Positions 16,069-26,280 are shown, numbered from the stretch's first letter. The stretch: 64,000 nt of DNA from JACDHG01 sp963815295 (GCA_963815295.1 CAWFFZ010000008.1:1736001-1800000); one strand, 5' to 3'. Made by a program: numbers and translations. Notes: a model not told the origin generated them from the letters alone.

Positions 16069-18168
16069 GTGGACCGATCCGCGATATCCGATCCACTCGT
16101 CGGGCGACTGCTCGACGGGCGCTATCGGGTGGGCGCGAAGATCGCTCGGGGCGGGATGGCCACCGTCTACGAAGCGACCGACCTCCGCCTCGATCGCCTC
16201 GTCGCGATCAAGGTGATGCCGCACGCCCTCGCTGACAACGAAGAGTTCAGCCAGCGGTTCGTGCGCGAGGCGCGGGCAGCGGCGCGGCTCACGCACCCCA
16301 ACGTCGTCGCGGTTTACGACCAGGGCGATGACGAAGGCACCGTCTTCCTGGCGATGGAGTACGTCGCCGGGCGCCTCACCCTGCGCGACGTGATCCGCGA
16401 CGAAGCCCCGCTTCAGCCGGGGAAGGCGCTGACCCTGCTCGAGGAGATCCTCAAGGCGATCTCGGCTGCCCACGAGTCTGGGATCATCCACCGCGACGTC
16501 AAGCCTGAGAACGTCCTCATCGACCCCCGTGGCCGCGTGAAGGTTGCCGACTTCGGTCTGGCTCGTGCCATCTCGTCCGCCACCACGGCGACCGCCACCG
16601 GCGGCGTGCTGATGGGGACCGTCTCCTACTTGGCGCCCGAGCTGGTGACCGAAGGCCGCTCCGATGCTCGGTCCGATGTCTACGCCCTCGGCGTGCTCCT
16701 GTACGAGCTGCTCACCGGGGTCAAGCCGCACCAGGGTGACAGTCCCATACAGGTCGCCTACGCGCACGTCCATGACGACGTACCGCCGCCGTCGCTGCTC
16801 GTCGAAGGTGTGCCGCCCTACCTCGACGCTTTCGTGGCCAGGGCCACGTCCCGCGCCCGCGACCTCAGGCCGGCCGATGCGCACGTGATGCTCCAGCAGC
16901 TGCGACGTGTGCGCCATGCGCTCGACCACGGCGTGCTTGACGACCAGGAGCTGACCGACGACCTCACCCCGACTGTCGCCGTGTTCGCGTCACCGGATGG
17001 GGTCTTCGACAGCGTGGCGATCGAGTCGTCGGAGCCCAACTCGGTCTCTCCCGACCCCGACGAGGTCTTTGACTTCGCGGCGTACGACGACTTCGGTCAG
17101 CCGACCACTGACCCCGGCATCGTGGGGCGGCCCGACTTCGTGCGTGCCGACTCCGAGCGGACTCAGGTAGTGGCGGCCGGACGACGTACCGATGGGGAGC
17201 ACGACACCCTCGAGGCCCCGGTCGATGCCGGCGAAGGTGGGGCGCCTGCCGCGTTAGCGACGCGCCAGCCGCCTCGCCGGCCCCGGCGCAAGAAGGGTGG
17301 CTGGATCGCGTTCTTCGTCGTGCTGGTCCTCGCTGCCGGGGCGGCCCTTGCTGGGTGGTACTACGGCGTCGGTCGCTATCAGGACACACCGAACGTCATC
17401 CGGCTGACCCAGGATGCAGCGCGCGACTCGCTCGCCGATGAGGGGCTCGAGTTCAAAGTCAGCGGAGCGGCGTTCTCGGAGTCGGTGCCCGAGGGGCGCG
17501 TCGTCTCGACAGACCCCGACCCAGGCGACAACGTCCTCGGGGGCGGCGTGGTCGAGGCCGTCGTGTCCAAAGGACCTGAACGTCACGATGTCCCCGACCT
17601 GAAGGGGATGAGCGAGTCGGAGGCGATCGAGGCGATCACCGACAACGCCCTCACAGTCGGCACCGACCGCTCGTGGAGCGAGTCTGTGCCCGAGGGCGAC
17701 GTCATCAGCTTCTCCCCCAAGGCGGGCACCGAGCTGAAGCGCGACGACGTCGTCCAACTCGTGGTGAGCAAGGGGCCGCGCCCGATCAAGATCAGCGACT
17801 ACGTCGGCGACCCCGCCGACCAGGCCGAGTCAGAGCTCAAACAAGCCGGCTTCAAGGTCCGGCGCGTCGAGAAGTATCACGACGACATCGCCGAGGGTGA
17901 GGTGATGCGGCAGCGCCCGGGCCAGGGCACGGGGTATGCCGGCGACCGCATCACCCTGGTCGTGAGCCTCGGACCACACCTCGTCGAGGTGCCCAACGTC
18001 GACTCGTTCGGCGTCGAGGAGGCCCAGGATGCCTTGGCTGAGGCGGGGTTTGAGGTCGAGGTGACGCAGTACGAGCCCTACTTCGGGCTCGGGTTCGTGG
18101 TCGGCCAGAGCCCGGATGCCGGCTCGATGGCGCCCTTCGGCTCAACCCTCGAGATCACCATCGTTTAG
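16069..18168 (+). CDS. pknL: PknB/PknL-type Ser/Thr protein kinase with PASTA repeats
   Basis: A 699-residue membrane kinase. Cytoplasmic kinase domain about 18-280: glycine loop ARGGMATVYEA, catalytic Lys in VAIKVM (about residue 48), HRDVKPEN, DFG, and the APELVTEGRSDARSDVY activation segment. A juxtamembrane acidic linker follows, one transmembrane helix at about 411-433, then four extracellular PASTA repeats binding muropeptide/lipid II (each with a VP-xG-xxxxA pattern). It lies opposite the Rv2175c-like gene, matching the PknL locus. Mycobacterial PknL lacks PASTA repeats, so the name is by position and the architecture is closer to PknB; possible phosphorylation of the Rv2175c-like protein is inference. 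Confidence 0.88.
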   Translation: MDRSAISDPLVGRLLDGRYRVGAKIARGGMATVYEATDLRLDRLVAIKVMPHALADNEEFSQRFVREARAAARLTHPNVVAVYDQGDDEGTVFLAMEYVAGRLTLRDVIRDEAPLQPGKALTLLEEILKAISAAHESGIIHRDVKPENVLIDPRGRVKVADFGLARAISSATTATATGGVLMGTVSYLAPELVTEGRSDARSDVYALGVLLYELLTGVKPHQGDSPIQVAYAHVHDDVPPPSLLVEGVPPYLDAFVARATSRARDLRPADAHVMLQQLRRVRHALDHGVLDDQELTDDLTPTVAVFASPDGVFDSVAIESSEPNSVSPDPDEVFDFAAYDDFGQPTTDPGIVGRPDFVRADSERTQVVAAGRRTDGEHDTLEAPVDAGEGGAPAALATRQPPRRPRRKKGGWIAFFVVLVLAAGAALAGWYYGVGRYQDTPNVIRLTQDAARDSLADEGLEFKVSGAAFSESVPEGRVVSTDPDPGDNVLGGGVVEAVVSKGPERHDVPDLKGMSESEAIEAITDNALTVGTDRSWSESVPEGDVISFSPKAGTELKRDDVVQLVVSKGPRPIKISDYVGDPADQAESELKQAGFKVRRVEKYHDDIAEGEVMRQRPGQGTGYAGDRITLVVSLGPHLVEVPNVDSFGVEEAQDALAEAGFEVEVTQYEPYFGLGFVVGQSPDAGSMAPFGSTLEITIV

Positions 18169-18170
18169 CC

Positions 18171-18214
18171 GCCGAGCCGTCAGATAGTTGCGGTCGAGCT
18201 GTCAGATAGTTGCG
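18171..18214. repeat. Two tandem 22-bp repeats after the PASTA kinase gene
   Basis: Two 22-bp units, 18171-18192 and 18193-18214, share GAGC-YGTCAGATAGTTGCG and differ at three positions. They start two bases after the kinase stop codon and end just before the -10 of the next gene. Unit length and template (GTCGA-N3-GTCA-N-AT) are like the array at 22807. Confidence 0.75.
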
Positions 18215-18219
18215 CCGCC

Positions 18220-18225
18220 TAGAGT
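18220..18225 (+). promoter_or_regulatory. -10 element, leaderless promoter of the EamA transporter gene
   Basis: TAGAGT lies 6 nt before the GTG at 18232, favouring that start over the TTG at 18226. Confidence 0.55.
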
Positions 18226-18231
18226 TTGGCG

Positions 18232-19122
18232 GTGACTGGAGCCCGCGGGAAAGCGTTGCCCACCCTTGCATTGCTGGCGGTGACGGCCACCTGGGGCTCG
18301 ACGTTCTTTCTCATCAAGGACCTCCTCGATGAGGTCTCCGTCCTTGACTTCCTGTCGATCAGGTTCGCGATCGCGGCGGCACTGCTGTACCTCGTCGCCC
18401 CTCGCAGCGTCCTGAGGCTGTCACGTGCTGATCTGCGTCGCGGCGCCACCCTGGGCGGTGTCTACGGCGTCGCGCAGGTGCTCCAGACGCTCGGCCTCGC
18501 CGAGACGCCAGCGAGCGTGTCGGGCTTTGTCACAGGGATGTACGTCGTCGCGACGCCAATCTTCGCCGCCCTCATCCTCAAAGAACGCATTCCCCGGACC
18601 ATCTGGGTCGCCGTCGCATGCGCCACCATCGGCCTCGGATTCCTTTCCCTGCAGGGGTTTGCGATCTCCTACGGCGTTGCACTGACGTTCGTGGCGGCCA
18701 TGCTGTACGCGTTGCACATCATCGGACTCGGTCTCTGGTCGACGCCGTCCACTGCGGTTGGCCTCGCCGTCGTACAGATGGCGGTCATCGCGGCCGTCTG
18801 CACGATCGTCAGTGCGCCCAACGGGATCGGAACGCCGGACACGACAGGTGGATGGGTGTCCCTTCTCTACATGGCTGTGGTCGCTGGTGCGATGGCCATG
18901 CTCCTGCAGACGTGGGCACAGGCTCACATGGCGTCCACTCGGGCGGCGATCATCATGACGATGGAGCCGGTGTTCGCCGCGCTGTTCGCCGTACTCTTCG
19001 GCAACGAAACGCTCACTGGGCGGATGCTGATCGGTGGTGGGTTCGTGCTTGCGGCGATGTATCTCGTCGAGCTCGCCCCGCGCCGAAAAGTGGAAGCGGA
19101 AGTCACCCACATGGGGTTCTAG
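18232..19122 (+). CDS. EamA/DMT-family transporter
   Basis: A 296-residue inner-membrane protein with about ten hydrophobic helices in two homologous halves. The first opens with LALLAVTATWGSTFFLIKDLL, the typical EamA start. The second ends in MTMEPVFAALFAVLFGNETLTGRMLIGGGFVLAAMYLVEL. Members export amino acids, metabolites or drugs; the substrate cannot be predicted. It ends 6 bp from the convergent threonine aldolase gene, with no terminator visible between. Confidence 0.88.
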   Translation: MTGARGKALPTLALLAVTATWGSTFFLIKDLLDEVSVLDFLSIRFAIAAALLYLVAPRSVLRLSRADLRRGATLGGVYGVAQVLQTLGLAETPASVSGFVTGMYVVATPIFAALILKERIPRTIWVAVACATIGLGFLSLQGFAISYGVALTFVAAMLYALHIIGLGLWSTPSTAVGLAVVQMAVIAAVCTIVSAPNGIGTPDTTGGWVSLLYMAVVAGAMAMLLQTWAQAHMASTRAAIIMTMEPVFAALFAVLFGNETLTGRMLIGGGFVLAAMYLVELAPRRKVEAEVTHMGF

Positions 19123-19128
19123 CACACG

Positions 19129-20127
19129 TCAGGCGAGGGCGTGGCGGATGACCTCTGCAGCGGTCTTGGCCTGCTGCTCCGACACATCCAGGTGCGTCAC
19201 CATGCGTACAACGTCGGGGCCAACCGCCGACACCAGCACGCCCTCGGCCCGGCAGCGCGCGACCAAGCCCGCCGCATCGGTCGTCGGGACCACCACGATG
19301 TTGGTGTCAACACCAGCCGGATCAACGCCGGCGGCCTCTGCGAGCATTCGGGCGTGGCCGTGGTCGTCGGCGAGGCGTTCGATGTGATGGTCGAGGGCAT
19401 AAAGCCCTGCCGCGGCCAGTACCCCCGCCTGCCGCCAGCCGCCACCGAGGCGCTTACGCCACACTCGCGCTTGCGATACCTGGTCAGCCAATCCCAGCAT
19501 CAGCGAGCCGACCGGGGCACCCAACCCCTTCGAGAGGCAGACGCCCGCCGTGTCAGCCACCGCAGCGAGCTCGCGAAGCGGCACGCCAGTGGCGATGTGG
19601 GCGTTCCAGATCCGTGCCCCGTCAAGATGGATACGCAACCCACCTACATCGGCAAGGCTGCGCAGGGCGCGCAGCCCATCGACCGGCTGCACGCTGCCGC
19701 CGCCGAAGTTGTGGGTGTTCTCGACCGAGATCGCCTTTGTGGTAACGAAGAACGGCCCCATGTCGGGGGCAACCAGCCCACCAATGGCATCGATGTCGGC
19801 ATGCCCCCGAGGGTGCGTCCACGTGCGCATAGTCAGCCCAGTCAGTGCCCCGTGTGCGCCAAGCTCCGCGCGGGCGATATGGGCGGACGACTCGCACAAC
19901 ACCTCCTCGCCGACTCCGACGAGGGCGCGGACAGCCAGCAGGTTGGCCAGTGATCCCGTGACGGTGAACAAGGCAGCCTCGAACCCGAGCAGCTCGGCGA
20001 CCCTCTCCTCGAGCCGCGCCACTGTGGGGTCTTCGGCGTACACGTCGTCGCCCACCTCGGCCGACGCCATCGCCGCCCGCATCGGCTCGCTCGGCTGCGT
20101 GACCGTGTCACTGCGCAGGTCGATCAT
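19129..20127 (-). CDS. Low-specificity threonine aldolase (beta-eliminating lyase family)
   Basis: A 332-residue PLP enzyme cleaving L-threonine or L-allo-threonine to glycine and acetaldehyde. Visible motifs: MIDLRSDTVTQPSEPMRAAMASAEVGDDVY at the N-terminus, ENTHNFGGGSV, LRIHLDGARIWNAH and the PLP lysine in VCLSKGLGAPVGS. Length is normal. The ATG at 20127 has AGAGGA seven bases upstream. It belongs to the minus-strand series with the DAHP synthase gene but is separated from it by a palindromic repeat. Confidence 0.9.
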   Translation of the reverse strand: MIDLRSDTVTQPSEPMRAAMASAEVGDDVYAEDPTVARLEERVAELLGFEAALFTVTGSLANLLAVRALVGVGEEVLCESSAHIARAELGAHGALTGLTMRTWTHPRGHADIDAIGGLVAPDMGPFFVTTKAISVENTHNFGGGSVQPVDGLRALRSLADVGGLRIHLDGARIWNAHIATGVPLRELAAVADTAGVCLSKGLGAPVGSLMLGLADQVSQARVWRKRLGGGWRQAGVLAAAGLYALDHHIERLADDHGHARMLAEAAGVDPAGVDTNIVVVPTTDAAGLVARCRAEGVLVSAVGPDVVRMVTHLDVSEQQAKTAAEVIRHALA

Positions 20128-20149
20128 CACGCCATCCTCTCTCGACGTC

Positions 20150-20197
20150 TTACGTCCGTGCAGACGGTCGCCCAGGCGAGCGCGTCTACGGACGTAA
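20150..20197. repeat. Intergenic palindrome, copy 2
   Basis: Outer arms TTACGTCCGT / ACGGACGTAA pair perfectly over 10 bp. Inner arms GGTCGCC / GGCGAGC pair with one mismatch. Design and spacing are as in copy 1. It lies between two co-directional minus-strand genes. Confidence 0.75.
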
Positions 20198-20212
20198 CGC
20201 GGGGCACGCCCG

Positions 20213-21550
20213 TCACCGGCTGGCGCGCAGCATCTCCGCCACGAGGAAGGCGAGCTCGAGGGACTGCGTGCGGTTGAGCCGTGGGTCGCACACCGACTCA
20301 TACCGATGCTGAAGGCCTGCCTCGTCGAGGGCTTCGCCGCCGCCGATGCATTCGGTGACGTCGCCGCCGGTGAGCTCGACATGCATGCCACCCGGCCAGG
20401 TGCCGAGCGCATGGTGCACTTCGAAGAATCCCCGGACTTCGTCGATGACGTCGTCAAAGCGGCGCGTCTTGTATCCCGTGGAAGTCTCGAAACCGTTGCC
20501 GTGCATGGGATCTGTGACCCACGCGACCTCGATGCCCGCGGCGGTCACCTTCTCCACCAGGTTCGGCAGTACATCGCGGATCCGGCCCGCGCCCATCCGC
20601 GTGATGAACGTCAACCGCCCAGCGTCGTTGCGGGGGTTGAGCTTCTCGGCGTACTCGACGGCTTGGTCGGACGTGGCGGTGGGACCCAACTTCACACCGA
20701 TCGGGTTCTGCACTTTCGACAGCAACTCCATGTGTGCCCCGTCAAGCTGTCGGGTGCGTTCGCCGATCCAGAGGAAGTGACCGCTGACGTCATATGGCAG
20801 CTGGGTCCGCGAGTCGATCCGCGTCATCGCGTGCTCGTACTCGAGGATGAGGGCCTCGTGGCTGCTGTGGAAGTCGACTCGGTGGAGCTGCTCCGACTCG
20901 GCTCCGATCGCCTTCATGAAGTCCAGTGCGCGGTCGATCTCGGCGGCCATCATCTCGTACTGCGCGCCGACCGGGCTGGTGCGGACGAAGTCGGTGTTCC
21001 ATGCGTGCATCTCACGCAGGTCGGCGTAGCCGCCCTGGAGGAACGCCCGCGAGAGGTTCAGCGTCGCGGCCGACGCGTGGTAGACCTGCACAAGCCGGTC
21101 GGGGTCGTGCAGGCGGCTCTCGGGAGTGAACGGGTAGCCGTTGACGGCGTCGCCGCGGTATGCGGGCAAGGTCACGCCGTCGCGGGTCTCAGTGTCGCTG
21201 GTCCGCGGCTTCGCGTACTGCCCGGCGATCCGGCCAAGCTTGACGACCGGGACGGAGGCGGCGTACGTCAGCACCACGGCCATCTGCAGCAGCACCTGCA
21301 GCTTGGCGCGGACGTTCTCGGCAGTGAGCGTCTCGAACGTCTCCGCGCAGTCGCCGCCCTGCAACAGGAACGCCCGCCCGCCGGCCACTTCGGCGAGGTG
21401 AGCCTTCAGGTCGTCGCACTCACCGGCGAACACGAGAGGCGGCATCGACCGCAGTTTTGCGACGGCGCGGTCGACGGCCGGCTGCTCAGGCCAGCTCGGC
21501 TGCTGGGCCGCTCCACGGGCCTTTAGCTCGTCGAGACTGGGGATGCTCAC
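20213..21550 (-). CDS. aroG: Class II 3-deoxy-7-phosphoheptulonate synthase
   Basis: A 445-residue plant-type (class II) DAHP synthase, the first enzyme of the shikimate pathway, joining PEP and erythrose 4-phosphate. Motifs: PPLVFAGECDDLKAHLAEVAGG, LLQGGDCAETFE, KLGRIAGQYAKPR, GDAVNGY, SGHFLWIGERTRQLDGAH, NPIGVKLGP, VTDPMHGNG and MHVELTGGDVTECIGG. It matches Rv2178c in type and neighbourhood. The GTG at 21550 lies 6 nt after a -10 hexamer (leaderless). Confidence 0.93.
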   Translation of the reverse strand: MSIPSLDELKARGAAQQPSWPEQPAVDRAVAKLRSMPPLVFAGECDDLKAHLAEVAGGRAFLLQGGDCAETFETLTAENVRAKLQVLLQMAVVLTYAASVPVVKLGRIAGQYAKPRTSDTETRDGVTLPAYRGDAVNGYPFTPESRLHDPDRLVQVYHASAATLNLSRAFLQGGYADLREMHAWNTDFVRTSPVGAQYEMMAAEIDRALDFMKAIGAESEQLHRVDFHSSHEALILEYEHAMTRIDSRTQLPYDVSGHFLWIGERTRQLDGAHMELLSKVQNPIGVKLGPTATSDQAVEYAEKLNPRNDAGRLTFITRMGAGRIRDVLPNLVEKVTAAGIEVAWVTDPMHGNGFETSTGYKTRRFDDVIDEVRGFFEVHHALGTWPGGMHVELTGGDVTECIGGGEALDEAGLQHRYESVCDPRLNRTQSLELAFLVAEMLRASR

Positions 21551-21556
21551 GGGCCA

Positions 21557-21562
21557 AGCCTA
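21557..21562 (-). promoter_or_regulatory. -10 element, leaderless promoter of aroG
   Basis: Minus-strand TAGGCT, 6 nt before the GTG at 21550; same hexamer and spacing as metF. Confidence 0.65.
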
Positions 21563-21656
21563 GATGTACGACGTCTGCCGGCGCGCAAAGGATCCGAATG
21601 CGTCGCCAGAGCAACGCCACAGTCGGATCGCCTGCGAATCGGCTCAGCGGGTGGGC

Positions 21657-22682
<1,026 letters not shown>

Positions 22683-22806
22683 GTTGTCGGTCTCCCGGGT
22701 AGGTCGAAGGGTGGTCGTGCAGGTCAATGCAGGCCGTGCTGGTCGTGCGGGCTTTGCCGGCGTACGGCGAATGCAAGAGCCCGTCGGAAACCCTAGCCGA
22801 GCCGCC

Positions 22807-22941
22807 GACTGGTCACATCTGCCGCGTCGACTGATCGCAAATGCCGGGTCCACTGGTCACATCTGCCGCGTCGACTGGTCACAAATGCTGCTCCAGCCGG
22901 CAAACCTGACCACTCGGCACGGCAAACCTGACCATTCGGCA
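22807..22941. repeat. Array of six 22-bp repeats, the last two inverted
   Basis: Four direct units (22807-22828, 22829-22850, 22851-22872, 22873-22894) share a GACTGGTCACATCTGCC-like core. After a 3-bp gap, two more 22-bp units (22898-22919, 22920-22941) read CGGCAAACCTGACCA and are recognisable as inverted, diverged versions of the same core (TGGTCA-TGCCG). The array fills the spacer just after the plsC stop codon. It is not a CRISPR array because there are no spacers between units. Confidence 0.8.
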
Positions 22942-22947
22942 GGAGGG

Positions 22948-23709
22948 TCAGGACTGGTCGTCGGCCTTCGATTCGGTGGTGGCCTCAGCTTTGGCGTCCG
23001 CCTTCGCTTGGGCTGCGGCTTCCTTCGCTTCGCGCTGCGCGTCTTCCTTGGCCTTGGCGGCATACGTGTCGACGTACTCCTGGCCCGACAACAACATGAT
23101 CTCGTACATGATCTCGTCGGTGATAGAGCGCAGCACGTAGCGGTCCTCCTCCAACCCCTCGTAGCGCGAGAAGTCGAGCGGCCTGCCGAATCGCACTCCG
23201 GGGCGGGCGTAGGTGCCGTAGATCTTGCCGGGAGGTGCGACGACGTTCGTGCCAATCACTGCTAGGGGGATCACCGGCACCTTGGCCTCCAGCGCCATCC
23301 GCGCGATGCCGGTCTTGCCCCGGTAGAGGCGCCCATCGTGCGAGCGCGTGCCTTCCGGATAGATCCCGAACAGCTCGCCGCTGCGCAGGATGCGCAGCCC
23401 GGTCGCGATTGCGCCCGCAGCAGCCGTGCCGCTCGAACGGTCGATCGGCACCTGGCCGGCCCCGGAGAAGAACGCCTTCTGCAGCCGCCCCTTCACACCC
23501 GGAGTCGTGAAGTACTCCGCCTTCGCCACGAAGGTGACCCGCCGCGGGATCGTCAGCGGCATGAACAACCAGTCGGAGAACGACAGATGGTTGCTCGCCA
23601 GAATCGCTGCGCCTTCTTCGGGGACGTGCTCGGTCCCCTCCGCCCACGGCCGGAAGATCAGCTTCAGCAGTGGACCGATGAGGACCCACTTGAGCAGCCA
23701 ATAGAACAC
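22948..23709 (-). CDS. plsC: 1-acyl-sn-glycerol-3-phosphate acyltransferase
   Basis: A 253-residue PlsC-family membrane acyltransferase making phosphatidic acid. Motif I HLSFSD (HX4D) follows ASN at about residue 40. The substrate motif YPEGTRS is at about 118, and VPVIPLAVIG follows. The N-terminal helix MFYWLLKWVLIGPLLKLIF anchors it. The last 45 residues are a charged Ala/Lys/Glu tail, probably helical or disordered, beyond the catalytic domain. It corresponds to Rv2182c. GTG start 23709 with GGGAGG upstream. The 230-bp spacer to the divergent hydrolase shows no clear feature. Confidence 0.88.
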   Translation of the reverse strand: MFYWLLKWVLIGPLLKLIFRPWAEGTEHVPEEGAAILASNHLSFSDWLFMPLTIPRRVTFVAKAEYFTTPGVKGRLQKAFFSGAGQVPIDRSSGTAAAGAIATGLRILRSGELFGIYPEGTRSHDGRLYRGKTGIARMALEAKVPVIPLAVIGTNVVAPPGKIYGTYARPGVRFGRPLDFSRYEGLEEDRYVLRSITDEIMYEIMLLSGQEYVDTYAAKAKEDAQREAKEAAAQAKADAKAEATTESKADDQS

Positions 23710-23940
23710 GCGCCGACCTCCCTTGGTCTGCTCACACTAGTGCGGGGCACTAGGTCCTGCGGCAGAAGTTTGCGCGCTCGCCGCGGCGCCTGATCGTACG
23801 TCGTCGGAGCGCCCTGCCCGGCTGCAACCGCCCACGAGGTGGTGCGCCGACACGACCCGCCCGTCGCACCCTCTCGAAAACCCCCCACCGGCGTGACACG
23901 ATGATCTCGACATCTCCGCGCCGCCTCGAGGAGCCCGCCG

Positions 23941-24707
23941 TGCCGCTCAACCCAGCCGACGAGCCCTTCAGCGCGCCTGGAGGCCGCACCGGGGTGCTCC
24001 TCATCCACGGCTTCACCGGCTCGCCGGCGTCGATGCGCCCATGGGGCGAATACCTCGCCGCCGAGGGGTTCACCGTCGAAGTTCCTCGGCTCCCCGGCCA
24101 CGGCACGACCTGGCAAGAGCTCAACCGCACCCACTGGACCGACTGGTATGCCGAGGCATCGTGTGCCCTCGACGCGTTGCTCGAGAGATGCGACGAGGTG
24201 TTCGTCGCCGGACTGTCCATGGGCGGGGGCCTCGCCTTGCGCCTGGCTGAAGAGCGTCCTGACGATGTCGCCGGCCTGACCCTCGTCAACCCGTCGGTGG
24301 CGATGGCCGACAAGCGCTTGCTGGCGACGCCCCTGGTCAAGCGGGTGCGCGGCTCTGTGAAGGGCATCAAGAGCGACATCAAGAAGCCTGGCGTTGAGGA
24401 GCCTGGCTATGACCGGGTCCCGCTCAAAGCCCTCGACTCGCTGCGGGCGTTGTGGAAGGTGACCCGCGACGACCTGCCCAAGGTGACGGCCCCGCTGGCC
24501 CTCTTCCGGTCGGTCGAGGACCACGTGGTCAAGCCCCTGTCGGCTCAGCTGATCATCCAGCGAGTGTCGTCTCGCGACGTGACCGAGCGGGTGCTGGACA
24601 ACAGCTATCACGTCGCGGTGCTCGACAACGACGCGCCGAGCATCTTCAGCCAGTCGGCCGAGTTCATCAACAAGCACCGCACCGTGGGCCCTCCCGATGC
24701 GGTCTAA
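23941..24707 (+). CDS. Alpha/beta-hydrolase, carboxylesterase/monoacylglycerol lipase-like
   Basis: A 255-residue serine hydrolase. Oxyanion-hole motif LLIHGFTGSP, nucleophile elbow GLSMGG (Ser about residue 99), acid in RSVEDHVV and histidine in NSYHVAVLD. It resembles the Est30/YvaK carboxylesterases that cleave short acyl esters. The GTG at 23941 is preceded by GAGGAG; an earlier in-frame ATG (23901) adds 13 residues without family similarity. It overlaps the next gene by 11 nt. Confidence 0.85.
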
Positions 24708-25449
24708 CGGACTCACCGCGGCGTCATACAGCCCCGTCGCCGACCTCGACCCCCGGGCCGCCGACGCATTCATGCTGGAGCTCAAAGAGGAAGGCATTGC
24801 GGCGTACACACGGCCGGTTGAGTCGTCCTCGATGTCGGGGTTCGATCGGCCGGAGTTCCGCGAGGGCGCGCTCGACCGGCTGTACGTCGATGCGGCCGCC
24901 GCCCAGCGGGTCCGCGCCCAGCTCGACGACAAGCAACCGGGCCTCGCGGCGGCGAACGACGACCTGACCTGGGCACAGATCGTCGCGGGCTTCGACCAGC
25001 CCATGACGACCCCGGTTGCGCCCTGGCCGGCCAACGAGGACATCGACGACGAGGCCGAGAAGCCGGAGCCCGACCCGGTCGCCGAACGCGACGCCTGGCT
25101 GCGCAACACCCGGGTGCGTGCCGACAGTCTCAATGCGCTGCCCGGCGACGACGATCAGTCCGACGACGACGCGTGGGCCGCGCAGGTGCGAGCCGCCGAC
25201 GAGGAGGAGGACCGGTTCGTGCCGCCGACTCCCCCGCCGCTGCCGAGACTCGAGCCTTACAAGCAACTGGCCTGGGTCGGCGTCCTCGGTGGGCCGCTGC
25301 TGTTGCTGCTTGCGGTGCTGTTCGGCATCGGCCTGCCGACGTACGTCGCCGTGCTCGCAGTGGGAGGATTCGTCGGCGGGTTCGTGACGCTGGTCGCCAC
25401 GATGGACGACCGCGACGACATTGACCCTGGCAACGGCGCCGTCGTCTAA
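24697..25449 (+). CDS. Acidic protein with C-terminal two-helix membrane anchor, function unknown
   Basis: A 250-residue protein. Residues 1-90 form a compact domain (TAASYSPVADLDPRAADAFMLELKEEGIAAYTRP) that looks like a small alpha/beta domain of the DUF2007/putative signal-transducing type, though the match is weak. A very acidic Asp/Glu/Pro-rich linker follows (about 95-185), then two transmembrane helices (about 192-232) and an acidic tail. The start at 24697 overlaps the hydrolase gene, so they are probably coupled. I do not recognise a characterised homologue. Confidence 0.65.
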   Translation: MRSNGLTAASYSPVADLDPRAADAFMLELKEEGIAAYTRPVESSSMSGFDRPEFREGALDRLYVDAAAAQRVRAQLDDKQPGLAAANDDLTWAQIVAGFDQPMTTPVAPWPANEDIDDEAEKPEPDPVAERDAWLRNTRVRADSLNALPGDDDQSDDDAWAAQVRAADEEEDRFVPPTPPPLPRLEPYKQLAWVGVLGGPLLLLLAVLFGIGLPTYVAVLAVGGFVGGFVTLVATMDDRDDIDPGNGAVV

Positions 25450-25490
25450 CTCGGTCAGCCAAGTCACTAGCCAAGGCCGAAAGGTTCACT

Positions 25491-25847
25491 GTGCTGCCTG
25501 CGCTCCAGATCCTCCTCGTTGCTCTCGCGGCGACGGCGTCCCTGTTGGCGCTGGTTGCAGTAGTGCGCAACGAGCTCCCCGGTTGGTGGCTGGTCGCCGT
25601 GCTGGGCGCGTTGGAGCTCGGACTCGTAGTGCAGTGCGTGGTCGGGCTCGCCCAGCTCGCGGGCGGCGACCATGACGTGACCGCGTCGACGTTTGTGGTG
25701 TACCTCGTCGGCATCCTGCTCGTCATTCCGGCCGCGCTGCTCTGGGTGTTGGCCGAGCGCACCCGGTGGGGCACAGCGGTGCTCGTCGCAGCAGGTGTCG
25801 TGATCATCGCGCTCATCGGCCGACTTCAGCAGATCTGGTCGGCGTGA
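25491..25847 (+). CDS. Four-helix membrane protein, function unknown
   Basis: A 118-residue hydrophobic protein with four predicted transmembrane helices (LPALQILLVALAATASLLALVAVV, WWLVAVLGALELGLVVQCVVGLA, TFVVYLVGILLVIPAALLWVL, AVLVAAGVVIIALIGRL). No catalytic motif. The GTG at 25491 has GAAAGG upstream. It is followed after one base by another small membrane protein gene, and the two look like an operon with the preceding acidic protein. Confidence 0.7.
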   Translation: MLPALQILLVALAATASLLALVAVVRNELPGWWLVAVLGALELGLVVQCVVGLAQLAGGDHDVTASTFVVYLVGILLVIPAALLWVLAERTRWGTAVLVAAGVVIIALIGRLQQIWSA

Positions 25848-25848
25848 G

Positions 25849-26280
25849 GTGAACGGCGAGCCACGCGGCCGGCGCAGCTCGACCGCCACGGGACCCGGCC
25901 GCCTCCTGATCGCTGTCTACGCCGTGTTCGCGGTCGCGGCCACTGGGCGGTCCGCTGTCCAGCTCAGCTTGCATGCCGACGAGGCCCCACTGCCCTACGC
26001 CTTGTCAGCCGTCGCCGCCCTCATCTACGTGGTGGCGACGGTTGCCCTGGTACGTGGCGGCCCGCGATGGCGGCCGGTCGCCTGGATCGCCTGTGGCGTT
26101 GAGCTCGTGGGTGTCCTCGTGGTCGGCACCGTCAGCCTGCTCATGTCGTTTCCCGATGCGACCGTGTGGAGCGGGTACGGCGCCGGCTACGGCTTCATAC
26201 CACTCGTGCTGCCAGTCCTCGGTCTGTGGTGGCTGGCCACCACGCGCCACCCACAGCGTCCGTACACCCGGTCGCCATAG
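25849..26280 (+). CDS. Small membrane protein, function unknown
   Basis: A 143-residue protein with a basic N-terminus (RGRRSSTATGPGR) and four hydrophobic helices. The GTG at 25849 begins one base after the preceding TGA and has no ribosome-binding site of its own, so it relies on coupling. Its 3' end, including the stop codon, is built from the left arm of the third intergenic palindrome, which encodes the last residues RPYTRSP. Confidence 0.65.
   Translation: MNGEPRGRRSSTATGPGRLLIAVYAVFAVAATGRSAVQLSLHADEAPLPYALSAVAALIYVVATVALVRGGPRWRPVAWIACGVELVGVLVVGTVSLLMSFPDATVWSGYGAGYGFIPLVLPVLGLWWLATTRHPQRPYTRSP

Noticed and set aside
22807..22941. CRISPR array
   Set aside because: Units are directly adjacent without variable spacers, two are inverted, and no cas genes are near.
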